From NCBI GenBank assembly GCA_016194635.1, contig JACQBC010000011.1, positions 98,497 to 162,496 of the forward strand: a DNA stretch of 64,000 nucleotides. Reading direction: 5' to 3'. The translations under genes were made by a program, and so were the position numbers. The notes under the pieces are model-generated. The model was not told the DNA's origin and made no database searches. It worked only from the letters and a program-made list of their open reading frames with translations. Shown piece after piece: positions 50,985-60,068 of this stretch. Positions within the stretch are counted from its first letter, which is position 1, and each line of letters opens with the position of its first letter. Origin of the DNA: Gammaproteobacteria bacterium. GTDB taxonomy: Bacteria > Pseudomonadota > Gammaproteobacteria > UBA6429 > Thiohalophilaceae.

Positions 50985-51101
50985 ATACACGGCAGTCTTG
51001 GCAATGCGGGAAAATTTAGTGTCGCCGATCGATAGGGAAGGTAGCGGGATGTGCTACTACGCGGCAATTTAATCTATCGAACGTATATTACGGAGTCACA
51101 C

Positions 51102-51202
51102 GGAAAGGATGTCCCCCCACCAAGACACGCCGTCAATACATCCTGTAGGCTCGTCAGCAGCATCCCTGCGGCGGACGGTCTTGGTGGGAGGGTATCCTTT
51201 CC
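51102..51202. repeat. Long inverted repeat element, copy 1 (25-bp arms)
   Basis: Arms begin GGAAAGGAT and end CCACCAAGAC, 25 bp each with three mismatches (51102-51126, 51178-51202), around a 51-bp spacer. The spacer core CGTCAATACATCC-TGTAGGCTCG and CATCCCTGCGGC recurs in the copy at 57284-57442, whose arms are unrelated. It lies just past the 3' end of yifB; no gene is visible in 50930-51251. Confidence 0.8.
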
Positions 51203-51251
51203 ATACGCCTCATTAGTAAATGTCGCGCAGGCAAGCCCCGCCTTGTCTGAA

Positions 51252-52778
51252 TTACAATTCTGCGTCAAGTTGCGGTGGGATACGGTCGAGTTGCCGATAG
51301 GCCAGGGCTTCGGCCAGATGGGTTTGGGTAATATTTTCAGATACGGCAAGATCAGCGATGCTACGCGCTACTTTGAGGATGCGGTGATATGCGCGCGCCG
51401 ACAACCCCAACCGGGTAATGGCCTGGTCGAGAAATTCACGGCTGGGGGTGTCGATTTGGCAATGTAACTCTAATTCCGCGGGGGTGAGTTTGGCGTTGGG
51501 GTTGGTTTGCCGCTGCATTTGGATACCATGGGCCGCGCAGACGCGCTCCCGGATCAATGCGCTGGTCTCGGCCGGGCTGTTATGCCGCAGTTGATGCAGA
51601 GGCAGCGGCGGGACGGCAACGTGCATATCGATGCGATCCAATAAGGGCCCCGAGATCCGCGCGCGATAACGTTGGATCTGTTGTTCATTGCAATGGCAAC
51701 GATGATTTGGGTGACCCAGATAACCGCAAGGGCAAGGGTTCATGGCGGCGATCAATTGAAACGCCGCCGGGAAGTCGGCTTGGCGCGCGGCGCGTGAAAT
51801 AGTGATGTGGCCGGATTCCAGCGGTTCACGCAATACTTCCAGCACGCGCCGATCAAACTCGGGTAACTCGTCTAAAAATAACACGCCATTGTGCGCCAGT
51901 GAAATCTCGCCGGGCCGGGGATGGGAGCCGCCACCGACCAAGGCAATGGCCGAGGCGGTATGGTGCGGGGCGCGAAACGGACGCACCCGCCACTGATCCA
52001 AATCTACGCCGCGATGGCTTACCGAATAAATCGCCGCGGTTTGCAGCGCTTCGGCTTCACTCATCGGCGGTAGGATCCCCGGCAGGCGTTGCGCCAGCAA
52101 GGTTTTACCGCTACCCGGCGGACCGTATAACAATAAACTATGACCACCGCAAGCGGCGATCAACAAGGCGCGTTTAGCCCGTGGCTGGCCCACTACATCC
52201 GCCAAATCCAGCGAATAATGCGCCGCAATAGTAGTAAACGTGGCAGGAATCGCAGCGGGTAAGGCTGTTCGACCGCAGAGGTGAGCACACAAATCCAATA
52301 GATGGTCGGCGGCCAGCACATGAATGCCGTTGGCCAACAGCGCCTCGCTGGCATTCGCTACAGGTAAGATGAGTGTGCGCTGCTGGGCGCGAATCTGAAT
52401 CGCCGCGGGTAATACACCGCGCACGGATCGCAGTGCGCCGGTGAGCGCCAGTTCGCCGATAAATTCGTAGTGCTGTAATCCGTCTAAGGGAATTTGTCCG
52501 CTGGCGGCGAGAATGCCGATGGCAATCGGCAGATCAAACCGCCCGCCCACCTTGGGTAAATCGGCCGGTGCAAGATTGATGGTGATGCGCCGCGCCGGGT
52601 ATTCAAATTGACTATTGAGCAGCGCCGCGCGGACCCGATCCTTGCTTTCCTTCACTTCGGTATCGGCCAGGCCAACAATCGATAAACCCGGCAAACCATT
52701 GGCTAGGTGGACTTCAACCGTGACCGGCAGTGCGTGAATACCCGCTTGTGCGCGGGTGTGTATAACGGCGGTAGACAT
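51252..52778 (-). CDS. comM: YifB/ComM family Mg-chelatase-like AAA+ ATPase
   Basis: 508 residues: an N-terminal Lon-protease-like fold (GLPGLSIVGLADTEVKESKDRVRAAL split by conserved Gly/Pro), then an AAA+ domain with Walker A YGPPGSGKTLLAQRL, Walker B LFLDELPEF, a zinc-type loop NPCPCGYLGHPNHRC and the Mg-chelatase C-terminal domain. Homologues form a hexameric helicase (ComM) promoting branch migration during natural transformation; most are annotated YifB. Single gene with start ATG 52778. In Pseudomonas it also lies near ubiK and glnK-amtB. Confidence 0.93.
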   Translation of the reverse strand: MSTAVIHTRAQAGIHALPVTVEVHLANGLPGLSIVGLADTEVKESKDRVRAALLNSQFEYPARRITINLAPADLPKVGGRFDLPIAIGILAASGQIPLDGLQHYEFIGELALTGALRSVRGVLPAAIQIRAQQRTLILPVANASEALLANGIHVLAADHLLDLCAHLCGRTALPAAIPATFTTIAAHYSLDLADVVGQPRAKRALLIAACGGHSLLLYGPPGSGKTLLAQRLPGILPPMSEAEALQTAAIYSVSHRGVDLDQWRVRPFRAPHHTASAIALVGGGSHPRPGEISLAHNGVLFLDELPEFDRRVLEVLREPLESGHITISRAARQADFPAAFQLIAAMNPCPCGYLGHPNHRCHCNEQQIQRYRARISGPLLDRIDMHVAVPPLPLHQLRHNSPAETSALIRERVCAAHGIQMQRQTNPNAKLTPAELELHCQIDTPSREFLDQAITRLGLSARAYHRILKVARSIADLAVSENITQTHLAEALAYRQLDRIPPQLDAEL

Positions 52779-53016
52779 GGCGTCCTTTCCATGGGGCGAT
52801 TAAGTGGCCTTGAGTGAAGACCATAGCGCGTCTTGCGGAGATTGACAAGTCAGTGGCGTCCTACAGATTTCCAACACCGATGAGTAATCCACGACACGTA
52901 CTGCGGGCGTCAGAATCCATCACACTTGCCAGTTATTCGTCAGAGCGGATTGAATCTTTGTCCATAGTGGGCTGGCATAGTACTTCGCACTAAAATTAAT
53001 CGATGCGGGGTGTGTG

Positions 53017-53253
53017 ATGGATTTCGTGACGGACTTTACCTATTTCAGTATGGAGGAGGTATTACGCGAGGCGCGGCGGCTCTACGGGCGGAATAAATAC
53101 GTCTGCCAGATACGGCTGGATAAGGCCGCCACTGATAGGCAGGAGATGCGGTTTTTTGTGACCAAGCCCCGGCATTTGACGCTTACCCAGCTGGGCTTAC
53201 CGCTGCGGTTTAGAAATATACCCGTGGTGTTTAGTTTGGCAGCGAATGATTAA
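53017..53253 (+). CDS. Small protein of unknown function
   Basis: 78 residues (MDFVTDFTYFSMEEVLREARRLYGRN...), acidic N-terminus then basic, with no TM or signal. ATG 53017 directly follows a GTG and a GGGG site. A convergent neighbour, ubiK, ends 16 bp away. I recognise no family; the codon pattern is like its neighbours. The 235-bp gap before it holds a sigma-54-like sequence with the wrong spacing (see rejected items). Confidence 0.5.
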   Translation: MDFVTDFTYFSMEEVLREARRLYGRNKYVCQIRLDKAATDRQEMRFFVTKPRHLTLTQLGLPLRFRNIPVVFSLAAND

Positions 53254-53269
53254 TCGTGGCTTAGGGTGA

Positions 53270-53533
53270 TCACGATGAACTGCCGGGCGGGGATTTCCTG
53301 ACCAGTTCTTCCAAGGCGGAAAGTTTATCTTCCAGCACCTTGAGTTGTAGCTGGGCGCGTTCGAGTAACTGACGCTGCACCTCGAACTCCGTGCGGTTGA
53401 CCAAGTCGAGCTTATTTAAGCCGGCGGCAAGGCTGGCTTGAAGATTATGTTTAACGTCCTCACGCCACTCCGCCAAGCCCTGGGGCAGGTTGCGCAGCAC
53501 GTTGTTGATCAATTCATCGAAGGGGGAAGACAT
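53270..53533 (-). CDS. ubiK: Ubiquinone biosynthesis accessory factor UbiK
   Basis: An 87-residue BMFP-domain protein (formerly YqiC). It has an amphipathic N-terminal helix FDELINNVLRNLP, RTEFEVQRQLLERAQLQLKVLE and a C-terminal coiled coil (LEDKLSALEELV). UbiK binds UbiJ and lipids to help the late ring-modifying Ubi complex under aerobic conditions. ATG 53533, next to a GGGGGA stretch. Divergent from the first torF gene; the 145-bp gap has a TATGAT-like -10 and a short hairpin CTATC-GGGATAG. Confidence 0.9.
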   Translation of the reverse strand: MSSPFDELINNVLRNLPQGLAEWREDVKHNLQASLAAGLNKLDLVNRTEFEVQRQLLERAQLQLKVLEDKLSALEELVRKSPPGSSS

Positions 53534-53678
53534 GGGTGAATGATACGGCGAGACACCCGTCCTGGCCAGGGTTTATGCTAAGTTGTTCGCGATTTTTTTG
53601 TTCACGACTTCATCGTGGCGCGGAAATTTCGTATGATACGGCCCCTATCTATCGGGATAGATCACCGGGAGTTGTCAG

Positions 53679-54377
53679 ATGTATGTCGCTAAGCGTTTAA
53701 TCCTTTGTATTGTCGCGGCAGCGGCTGTGATGAGCACCGCGGTTTACGCCGCCGAGTTGACGGCCAATGCCAGCCTCACCAGCAATTATGTGTTTCGCGG
53801 CTTTACCCAATCCGACAACGGTCCGGCGCTGCAAGGCGGTATCGATTACACCCCGGCCAACGGATTGTATGCCGGGGCATGGGCCTCGACGCTGGATTGT
53901 CCCGTCAATCAATATTGTTTTGGCAGCGGTAACGGCAAGGGCGGAGGGTTGGAAGTTGATCTGTATGGCGGTTATAGCCTGAAGTTAGCCAATAATTGGG
54001 GGTTCGATCTCGGCTACATTATGTACGAATACACCGACAGTAATTTGGACGCCAACCGCGAGGTTTACCTTGGGGCGCGTTACCAGGGTTTTAGCCTCAC
54101 CTATTACAATGGTAACGACACCACCCCCGGCGCGGGGAATTATGGCTATCTCGATTTTAAAGTGAAGGTGGAATTGCCCGAAAAATTTTATTTAATCGGC
54201 CACTACGGCATGCTGAACCGTAAACACGGCGCCGACATCAACGACATAAGTTTTGGTGTGGCGCGCAGCTTTAAAGAAATTTGGGACACGGACCTCTCCC
54301 TCAGCGTTACCTCCGAGGATTACACCAATAAAGAGAAGTTTTTTCTCACCGCCACTAAACACTTCGATCTTAAATAA
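53679..54377 (+). CDS. TorF family putative porin (first copy)
   Basis: 232 residues. A signal peptide (LCIVAAAAVMSTAVYA) is followed by the TIGR02001/Gcw_chp pattern ELTANASLTSNYVFRGFTQSD, then alternating beta strands (LEVDLYGGYSLKLANNWGFDLGY) and a terminal FLTATKHFDLK suited to an outer-membrane barrel. The family is called TorF by similarity to a porin-like protein; substrate unknown. It has its own upstream region and is not preceded by the sigma-54 promoter of the second copy. About 280 bp separate it from the next torF. Confidence 0.87.
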   Translation: MYVAKRLILCIVAAAAVMSTAVYAAELTANASLTSNYVFRGFTQSDNGPALQGGIDYTPANGLYAGAWASTLDCPVNQYCFGSGNGKGGGLEVDLYGGYSLKLANNWGFDLGYIMYEYTDSNLDANREVYLGARYQGFSLTYYNGNDTTPGAGNYGYLDFKVKVELPEKFYLIGHYGMLNRKHGADINDISFGVARSFKEIWDTDLSLSVTSEDYTNKEKFFLTATKHFDLK

Positions 54378-54495
54378 AGCGGCATAAAAAGTATACGCTC
54401 CACGGGTTGACTACAACCCGCGGGCGGCTAGGGGTTTGTACCCGGCGTATTCCGATCCATTTTAGTGCACTTCCCGGCACCATACCGTCTGTAAG

Positions 54496-54512
54496 CGCAC
54501 CATTATTGTGCA
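54496..54512. promoter_or_regulatory. NtrC binding site
   Basis: CGCACC-ATTAT-TGTGCA matches the NtrC site TGCACC-N5-GGTGCA at 10 of 12 arm positions. It is centred near -87 relative to the predicted sigma-54 start, typical for an enhancer. A lone TGCAC half-site lies at 54466. Confidence 0.65.
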
Positions 54513-54562
54513 CGCCCCTCTCAAAATAATAGTAACTTATTGTTTACAATGCTTTTTTTAAC

Positions 54563-54579
54563 CTGGCATAGTCACTGCA
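54563..54579 (+). promoter_or_regulatory. Sigma-54 (-24/-12) promoter
   Basis: CTGGCATAGTCACTGCA keeps the invariant GG and GC ten bases apart and matches YTGGCACGRNNNTTGCW with three mismatches. It lies 76 bp upstream of the second torF gene and drives, by inference, torF-glnK-amtB under nitrogen limitation. Confidence 0.75.
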
Positions 54580-54654
54580 CTTTGTCCCCTGTCAGATTAA
54601 GTACTTTTACTACAACACTATAAAAATTTACACACACAAAGCGGAGAGCACAAC

Positions 54655-55317
54655 ATGAAAACAACCCATTTAGTGGTAGGTATGGTATTAGCGTTATCAA
54701 CAGTCAGTACAGCGGCTCAGTCCGCCGCGGCCTTCACCGGCAATATGAGTGCCACCAATAATTACATTTGGCGTGGTGTTACTCAAACCACAGATCAGGC
54801 CGCAATCCAAGGCGGTTTGGATTATGACTTTGGTAATAATTTTACGCTGGGCGCATGGACCTCGAATGCGGGTGCATCGGGTACCGAATTAGATATTTAT
54901 GGCGCCTACAAATTTAATTTAGGTAAGGACAAGAGCATTGATGCGGGCGTTATCCATTACGCCTATCCAAGCGTTAATAACGCAGACTTCACGGAAATAT
55001 TTGGAAAGTTTAGCCTCGATAAATTAGTCTTAGGCGCGTATTACACCGTCGCCAAAGATATTATTCCTGGTCATGCGGACAAAAAAAATGATATCTATCT
55101 GACCGCCGGTTACAGTATCGATCTAGGTAAAGATAAATCGCTGGGTTTAACCGTGGGCAATTACAGCTACGACGATCCGGCGATAAAAGACTATAGTCAT
55201 TTCCGCGTTGCGTTTTCCAAAGCAGAATTTACCGCCGCCATCGATAAGACCGATCAAACCGGCCATGCTGGAGATCCACGTTTCACCGTCACGTATACCA
55301 AGAGTTTTGATTTGTAA
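54655..55317 (+). CDS. TorF family putative porin (nitrogen-regulated copy)
   Basis: 220 residues. A signal peptide (VVGMVLALSTVSTAAQSAAA) is followed by FTGNMSATNNYIWRGVTQTTDQ, closely parallel to the first copy's opening, a shared KxNLGKDKSIDAG-like strand repeat and a final FTVTYTKSFDL. Downstream of a sigma-54 promoter and an NtrC site, and 61 bp ahead of glnK, so probably part of the nitrogen-starvation regulon, perhaps admitting a nitrogen compound across the outer membrane. A CCCACGG/CCGTGGG hairpin (55337-55356) without T-run lies between it and glnK. Confidence 0.87.
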   Translation: MKTTHLVVGMVLALSTVSTAAQSAAAFTGNMSATNNYIWRGVTQTTDQAAIQGGLDYDFGNNFTLGAWTSNAGASGTELDIYGAYKFNLGKDKSIDAGVIHYAYPSVNNADFTEIFGKFSLDKLVLGAYYTVAKDIIPGHADKKNDIYLTAGYSIDLGKDKSLGLTVGNYSYDDPAIKDYSHFRVAFSKAEFTAAIDKTDQTGHAGDPRFTVTYTKSFDL

Positions 55318-55366
55318 CAGGTGCTGGGCAATACGGCCCACGGTCGGTGCCGTGGGTCTCACTTAA

Positions 55367-55717
<351 letters not shown>

Positions 55718-55732
55718 GGGGAGATAAACATT

Positions 55733-57232
55733 ATGCGTAGCATTGTATTAAATAAATTCTGGGGCCTATTGACGGCCATGCTCATCGCGCTGTCACCGTT
55801 GCTGGTCAGTGCTGATGAAGCCAAACCGGCCGAGGTCACACCCGCCGCGGCGCCAGCCCCTATGGCTGCGATGACGACACCCGCCGCGGCCCCAACGCCC
55901 ACCGTTAACAAAGCGGATACCACCTGGATGTTGATCTCCACGGCCTTGGTGATCCTCATGACCATCCCAGGTCTAGCCTTGTTTTACGGCGGTTTGGTCC
56001 GTTCCAAAAATATGTTGTCGGTATTGACCCAGGTGTTCGTGATCTTCTGCGTGATTGCGGTCCTATGGGCGATTTACGGTTACAGTTATGCCTTTACCGA
56101 AGGGGGCAGATTTATTGGCGGTACTGATCGATTGTTCCTCAAAGGTTTATTTACCGTCTCCGTGGAAAAGGGTGTGGAATTCGCCAATGGCGCAACCTTT
56201 AGCAAGGGTGTGGCCATCCCCGAAATTATTTTCATGGCCTTCCAGCTAACCTTCGCTGCGATTACGACGGCGCTGGTGGTGGGCGGTTTTGCCGAACGGG
56301 TTAAATTTTCCTCGCTGTTGGTCTTCTCGGTATTGTGGTTCACGTTCTCCTACTTGCCGATGGCCCATATGGTGTGGTTCTGGATGGGGCCGGACGGCTA
56401 CACCTCGGCCGCCGCGGGCGATGCGATGAATCTCAAAGCCGGTTTCCTGTTCCAAAAAGGCGCCTTGGATTTCGCCGGCGGGACCGTGGTGCATATCAAC
56501 GCCGGTATGGCGGCGCTGATGGGCTCGATTGTGATCGGCAAGCGGATTGGTTTTCCCAAGACCGCCATGCCACCGCATTCGCTGACCATGACCATGATCG
56601 GCGCGTGTTTGCTGTGGGTAGGTTGGTTCGGATTTAACGCCGGATCAAACTTAGAAGCTACCGGTATGGCAGCGCTGGCAATGGTGAATACCATTTTAGC
56701 CACCGCAGGCGCAGCATTATCTTGGTTGTTCGTGGAATGGATGATCAAGGGCAAGCCCAGTTTATTGGGTGGAGTATCGGGCGCGGTTGCCGGCCTTGTG
56801 GCCGTGACACCGGCCGCAGGTTTCTCCGGCCCGATGGGCGCCATCGTATTAGGTGCGGTTGCCGGTGTTGGCTGTCTGTGGGCCGTGACCAGCCTGAAGA
56901 AAATGCTGGGTTACGATGACACACTCGATGTCTTTGGTGTACATGCCATCGGCGGCATCATAGGCGCATTAGGTACCGGTATTGTGGTCAACCCTGCGCT
57001 GGGTGGGTCGGGCGTACCCGATTTCGTCAGCGGCACAGTAGCCACCTATAGCTTCCACGATCAAATGATCAGTCAACTGTGGGGCGTGTGTACCGTCATT
57101 GTATTGTCCGGTGTGGTCAGCTTCGTGCTGTTTACCGTGATCAAAATGGTGATGGGCTTACGTGTATCGGAAGAAGCCGAACGTGAAGGCTTGGATGTGG
57201 CCGAACACGGTGAGAAAGCCTATAACATGTAA
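55733..57232 (+). CDS. amtB: Ammonium transporter
   Basis: 499 residues. A signal peptide-like N-terminus and Ala/Pro-rich spacer precede eleven TM helices. The twin pore histidines lie in GTVVHINAGM and VFGVHAIGGIIGALGTG. FNAGSNLEA and the Phe gate region are in place. The C-terminal tail (GLRVSEEAEREGLDVAEHGEKAY) matches the GlnK-interacting tail. Starts 15 bp after glnK; the operon ends at a 26-bp palindrome. Confidence 0.97.
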   Translation: MRSIVLNKFWGLLTAMLIALSPLLVSADEAKPAEVTPAAAPAPMAAMTTPAAAPTPTVNKADTTWMLISTALVILMTIPGLALFYGGLVRSKNMLSVLTQVFVIFCVIAVLWAIYGYSYAFTEGGRFIGGTDRLFLKGLFTVSVEKGVEFANGATFSKGVAIPEIIFMAFQLTFAAITTALVVGGFAERVKFSSLLVFSVLWFTFSYLPMAHMVWFWMGPDGYTSAAAGDAMNLKAGFLFQKGALDFAGGTVVHINAGMAALMGSIVIGKRIGFPKTAMPPHSLTMTMIGACLLWVGWFGFNAGSNLEATGMAALAMVNTILATAGAALSWLFVEWMIKGKPSLLGGVSGAVAGLVAVTPAAGFSGPMGAIVLGAVAGVGCLWAVTSLKKMLGYDDTLDVFGVHAIGGIIGALGTGIVVNPALGGSGVPDFVSGTVATYSFHDQMISQLWGVCTVIVLSGVVSFVLFTVIKMVMGLRVSEEAEREGLDVAEHGEKAYNM

Positions 57233-57246
57233 TAAGTACGGTAGTA

Positions 57247-57272
57247 GGGGGACAGACGTACGTCTGTCCCCC
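57247..57272. terminator. Perfect 26-bp palindrome after amtB
   Basis: GGGGGACAGACGT and its exact complement abut without a spacer and are followed by GTTTATAAAG. Likely an intrinsic terminator for the glnK-amtB transcript. Confidence 0.7.
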
Positions 57273-57283
57273 GTTTATAAAGT

Positions 57284-57442
57284 TTTAGTAAATTTTCTCC
57301 CGGCACGGTTTGCTGTGACTCGCTGTAAATACGTCCCTGTACGCTCGACGGCATCCTGCCTGCCGCGACACTTGTACTTCCCTGTACATCATCCCTGCGG
57401 CCGACGGTCACAGCAAACCGTGCCGGGAGAAAATTTACTAAA
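57284..57442. repeat. Long inverted repeat element, copy 2 (perfect 36-bp arms)
   Basis: Arms of 36 bp at 57284-57319 and 57407-57442 (TTTAGTAAATTTTCTCCC... ending GCTGTGAC) are exactly complementary around an 87-bp spacer. The spacer opens TCGCTGTAAATACGTCCCTG and ends CATCCCTGCGGCCGACG, the same core as copy 1. It also contains an extra internal CCTGTAC repeat. It lies between amtB and kup, with no gene. Confidence 0.9.
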
Positions 57443-57478
57443 CCAATACCGAGGCCGAATTTAATCCAATCTTTTTTT

Positions 57479-59350
57479 CTAAAGTACTACCTGTGTTCCC
57501 AGTTCAATCACTCGGTTAGGCGGCAGGTGAAAATACGCCGCCGCGCTGCTGGCATTGCGGTACATCGAGATAAATAATTTTTCCCGCCACAATGCCAATT
57601 CCGATCCCAGTTTGGGGATCAAGGTCTCTCGGCCTAAAAAATACGATAGATCGGCCAGGTTTACCGCTAACCCCTGTTGCTCGCAGGCTTGTAGGGCTAC
57701 CGGCAAATTGGGTTCTTGCATAAAACCAAAGCGCGCCGTAACACTAAAGAATGGGGGTGTCAGTCGCGTAACGCTCACCGCCTGATCAACCGGTGCATAC
57801 GGCACATCGATCGTTTCCACCGTGAGAAATATGACGCGTTGATGCAGGCTTTTATAGTGTTTTAAGCTGTGCAGCAGGGCTGAAGGCACCGTCTGCGGGT
57901 TGGGACTGAGAAACACGGCGGTTCCGGGGATGGTGGCGATAGTGTTGGTATTGATGCCGCGCAAAAAAACCTCGACCGAGACGGTATCCCGCGCCAAGCG
58001 ACGGTTAAGTAACAGCCGCCCCTGTTTCCAGGTGACCATGATACTGAAAATCACCAGCGCCAGTACTAATGGAAACCAACCGCCATCGGCAATTTTAGTG
58101 AGATTGGAGCTGAAGAACATCCCATCAACCCACAAAAACACGCCGATCACGCCACTGCTGATCAATCCATGCCAGCGCCAAATGCGAGTGACTACCACAT
58201 AGGCCAGGATCGTGGTGATCATCATCGTGCCGGTGACCGCGATGCCGTAGGCCCCGGCGAGATCGGTTGAGGAACGAAAGCCGATTACTAAGACCACAAC
58301 CGCGAACAGCAACAGCCAATTGATGGCAGGTAAGTAGATTTGTCCCACGGTGTCCTCCGAAGTATGTAATATTTGCATCCGCGGCAGGTAACCCAGTTGA
58401 ATAATTTGCCTCGTCAACGAGAAGGCCCCGGTGATCACCGCTTGCGAGGCGATCACGGTGGCGGCCGTGGCAAGCAGCACCATCGGGTACAGGGCCCAGC
58501 GTGGCGCGAGTAAATAAAACGGATTCTGAATTGCTTGGGGGACATCGAGCAGTAAGGCCCCTTGACCAAAATAATTCAGGACTAATCCTGGTAGCACCAA
58601 CCCAAACCAGGCGAGTTGCACCGGTTGGCGTCCGAGGTGGCCCATGTCGGCGTACAGCGCCTCGCCGCCGGTGATGGCCAAGACCACCGCGCTTAACGAG
58701 AAAAAACTCAGTCGGGGATTGGCACTAAAAAATGTCAATGCGTAGTGGGGGTTGAGGGCGAGCAATACCTGGGGGTGTTGCACGATGCTCAATAATCCCA
58801 GCACACCCAATACCAGGAACCACAGCACAATGATGGGACCAAACCAACCACCGACACGGGCGGTGCCGTGTTTTTGCACCAAGAACAACACCAGCAGTAC
58901 CAGCAATGAAATAGGCACCACGTAGTTTTTGACTGAGTCGGCGGCGATTTCCAGTCCTTCGATCGCTGATAGTACGGAAATAGCCGGGGTCAGCGCGCTG
59001 TCGCCATAAAACAAGGCGGCGCCAAACAATCCCAACAACAGCAGGTAACGGCCGAGGGGTTTGGTTTCGGTCACCCGTACTACCAAGGCCATCAAGGCGA
59101 TGATGCCACCCTCGCCTTTATTATCGGCGCGCATGATGAACACGATGTATTTAATCGAAATCACCAGCAGTAGCGACCAAACAATCAGCGACAGTATGCC
59201 GAGGATATTCGCCGGGGTAATCGGCACCGGGTGGTGAGCCCCGCTAAAGATCGTTTTAATCGTATATAACGGACTGGTGCCAATGTCCCCGTAGACAACA
59301 CCCAAGGCGACCAAGGCCAAGGGGGCGATGCGGGAGTTTTTTGCGAACAT
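57479..59350 (-). CDS. kup: Low-affinity K+ uptake transporter Kup
   Basis: 623 residues, twelve TM helices in the first 450 residues, beginning LALVALGVVYGDIGTSPLYT, with FIMRADNKGEGGIIALMAL and AGAYGIAVTGTM typical of Kup/HAK/KT transporters, then a cytoplasmic C-terminal domain. Kup imports K+ with H+. It is the third gene of a kdpD-kdpE-kup unit (16 bp after kdpE), an unusual partner for that two-component system. No other potassium transporter is in the window. Confidence 0.96.
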   Translation of the reverse strand: MFAKNSRIAPLALVALGVVYGDIGTSPLYTIKTIFSGAHHPVPITPANILGILSLIVWSLLLVISIKYIVFIMRADNKGEGGIIALMALVVRVTETKPLGRYLLLLGLFGAALFYGDSALTPAISVLSAIEGLEIAADSVKNYVVPISLLVLLVLFLVQKHGTARVGGWFGPIIVLWFLVLGVLGLLSIVQHPQVLLALNPHYALTFFSANPRLSFFSLSAVVLAITGGEALYADMGHLGRQPVQLAWFGLVLPGLVLNYFGQGALLLDVPQAIQNPFYLLAPRWALYPMVLLATAATVIASQAVITGAFSLTRQIIQLGYLPRMQILHTSEDTVGQIYLPAINWLLLFAVVVLVIGFRSSTDLAGAYGIAVTGTMMITTILAYVVVTRIWRWHGLISSGVIGVFLWVDGMFFSSNLTKIADGGWFPLVLALVIFSIMVTWKQGRLLLNRRLARDTVSVEVFLRGINTNTIATIPGTAVFLSPNPQTVPSALLHSLKHYKSLHQRVIFLTVETIDVPYAPVDQAVSVTRLTPPFFSVTARFGFMQEPNLPVALQACEQQGLAVNLADLSYFLGRETLIPKLGSELALWREKLFISMYRNASSAAAYFHLPPNRVIELGTQVVL

Positions 59351-59366
59351 GCGGCTTCTACCTCGA

Positions 59367-60053
59367 TTAAAGTTTGAAACGGTAGCCCACGCCGGTTTCA
59401 GTGAGAAAGTGTAGCGGCTGGGCCGGATCGATCTCTAATTTTTGACGCAAGCGACGGACGTAGATACGCAGATAATGGCCGTCGTCACCGTGTTGCGGGC
59501 CCCACACCTCGCGTAGCAGTTGCCGCTGCGTCATCACCTTGCCGGGATGGGTAACCAGCACGCTGAGTAGGCGGTATTCAATCGGGGTTAAATGCACCGG
59601 GTTACCCGCGCGGCTAATACTGCGATTGATAAAGTCAACGCAGACCTCGCCAAATTGCACCTGCGGTGCGCCATCCGGAGCGGCCGGATGGCGGCGGATC
59701 AACGCCCGGACCCGCGCCAATAATTCACCCACGCCAAACGGTTTGATCAAATAATCATCCGCGCCGCTGTCCAGCGCGGCGATTTTATCCTGCTCGTCGG
59801 TGCGTGCGGAGAGGATTAGAATCGGCATTGCCGACCAATGGCGCAATTCAGCAATAAGCTCGATGCCGTCCATATCGGGCAACCCCAGATCGAGAATTAA
59901 CAGCGCTGGCTTACGCGTAGCGGCTTCGCTTAAACCACGTTTAGCGTTATCGGCCTCAAACACACGATAGTGTTCTTGTTCCAAGGACGCCTTGATAAAG
60001 CGGCGTATCGGTGGATCATCCTCGATCACTAAAATGCTGGTGTCATGCGCCAC
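59367..60053 (-). CDS. kdpE: KdpE-type OmpR-family response regulator
   Basis: 228 residues. The receiver domain has acidic residues Glu11-Asp12-Asp13, phosphoacceptor Asp55 (LLILDLGLPDMDG) and the conserved Lys in YLIKPF. The C-terminal winged helix ends LRIYVRRLRQKLE...TETGVGYRFKL. LGLPDMDGIELIAELRHWS and the RxxPxPxHxLT-like tail are KdpE-like. It sits 15 bp after the kdpD-like kinase gene and 16 bp before kup, so it probably controls kup. Confidence 0.9.
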   Translation of the reverse strand: MAHDTSILVIEDDPPIRRFIKASLEQEHYRVFEADNAKRGLSEAATRKPALLILDLGLPDMDGIELIAELRHWSAMPILILSARTDEQDKIAALDSGADDYLIKPFGVGELLARVRALIRRHPAAPDGAPQVQFGEVCVDFINRSISRAGNPVHLTPIEYRLLSVLVTHPGKVMTQRQLLREVWGPQHGDDGHYLRIYVRRLRQKLEIDPAQPLHFLTETGVGYRFKL

Positions 60054-60068
60054 GGTCGCTACCTGCGT

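Noticed and set aside
52972..52989. Sigma-54-like sequence CTGGCATAGTACTTCGCA before the small gene at 53017
   Set aside because: The GG and GC elements are 11 bases apart; sigma-54 promoters require 10.
54466..54482. Second NtrC site TGCACTTCCCGGCACCA
   Set aside because: Only the first half matches; the second half is in the wrong orientation.
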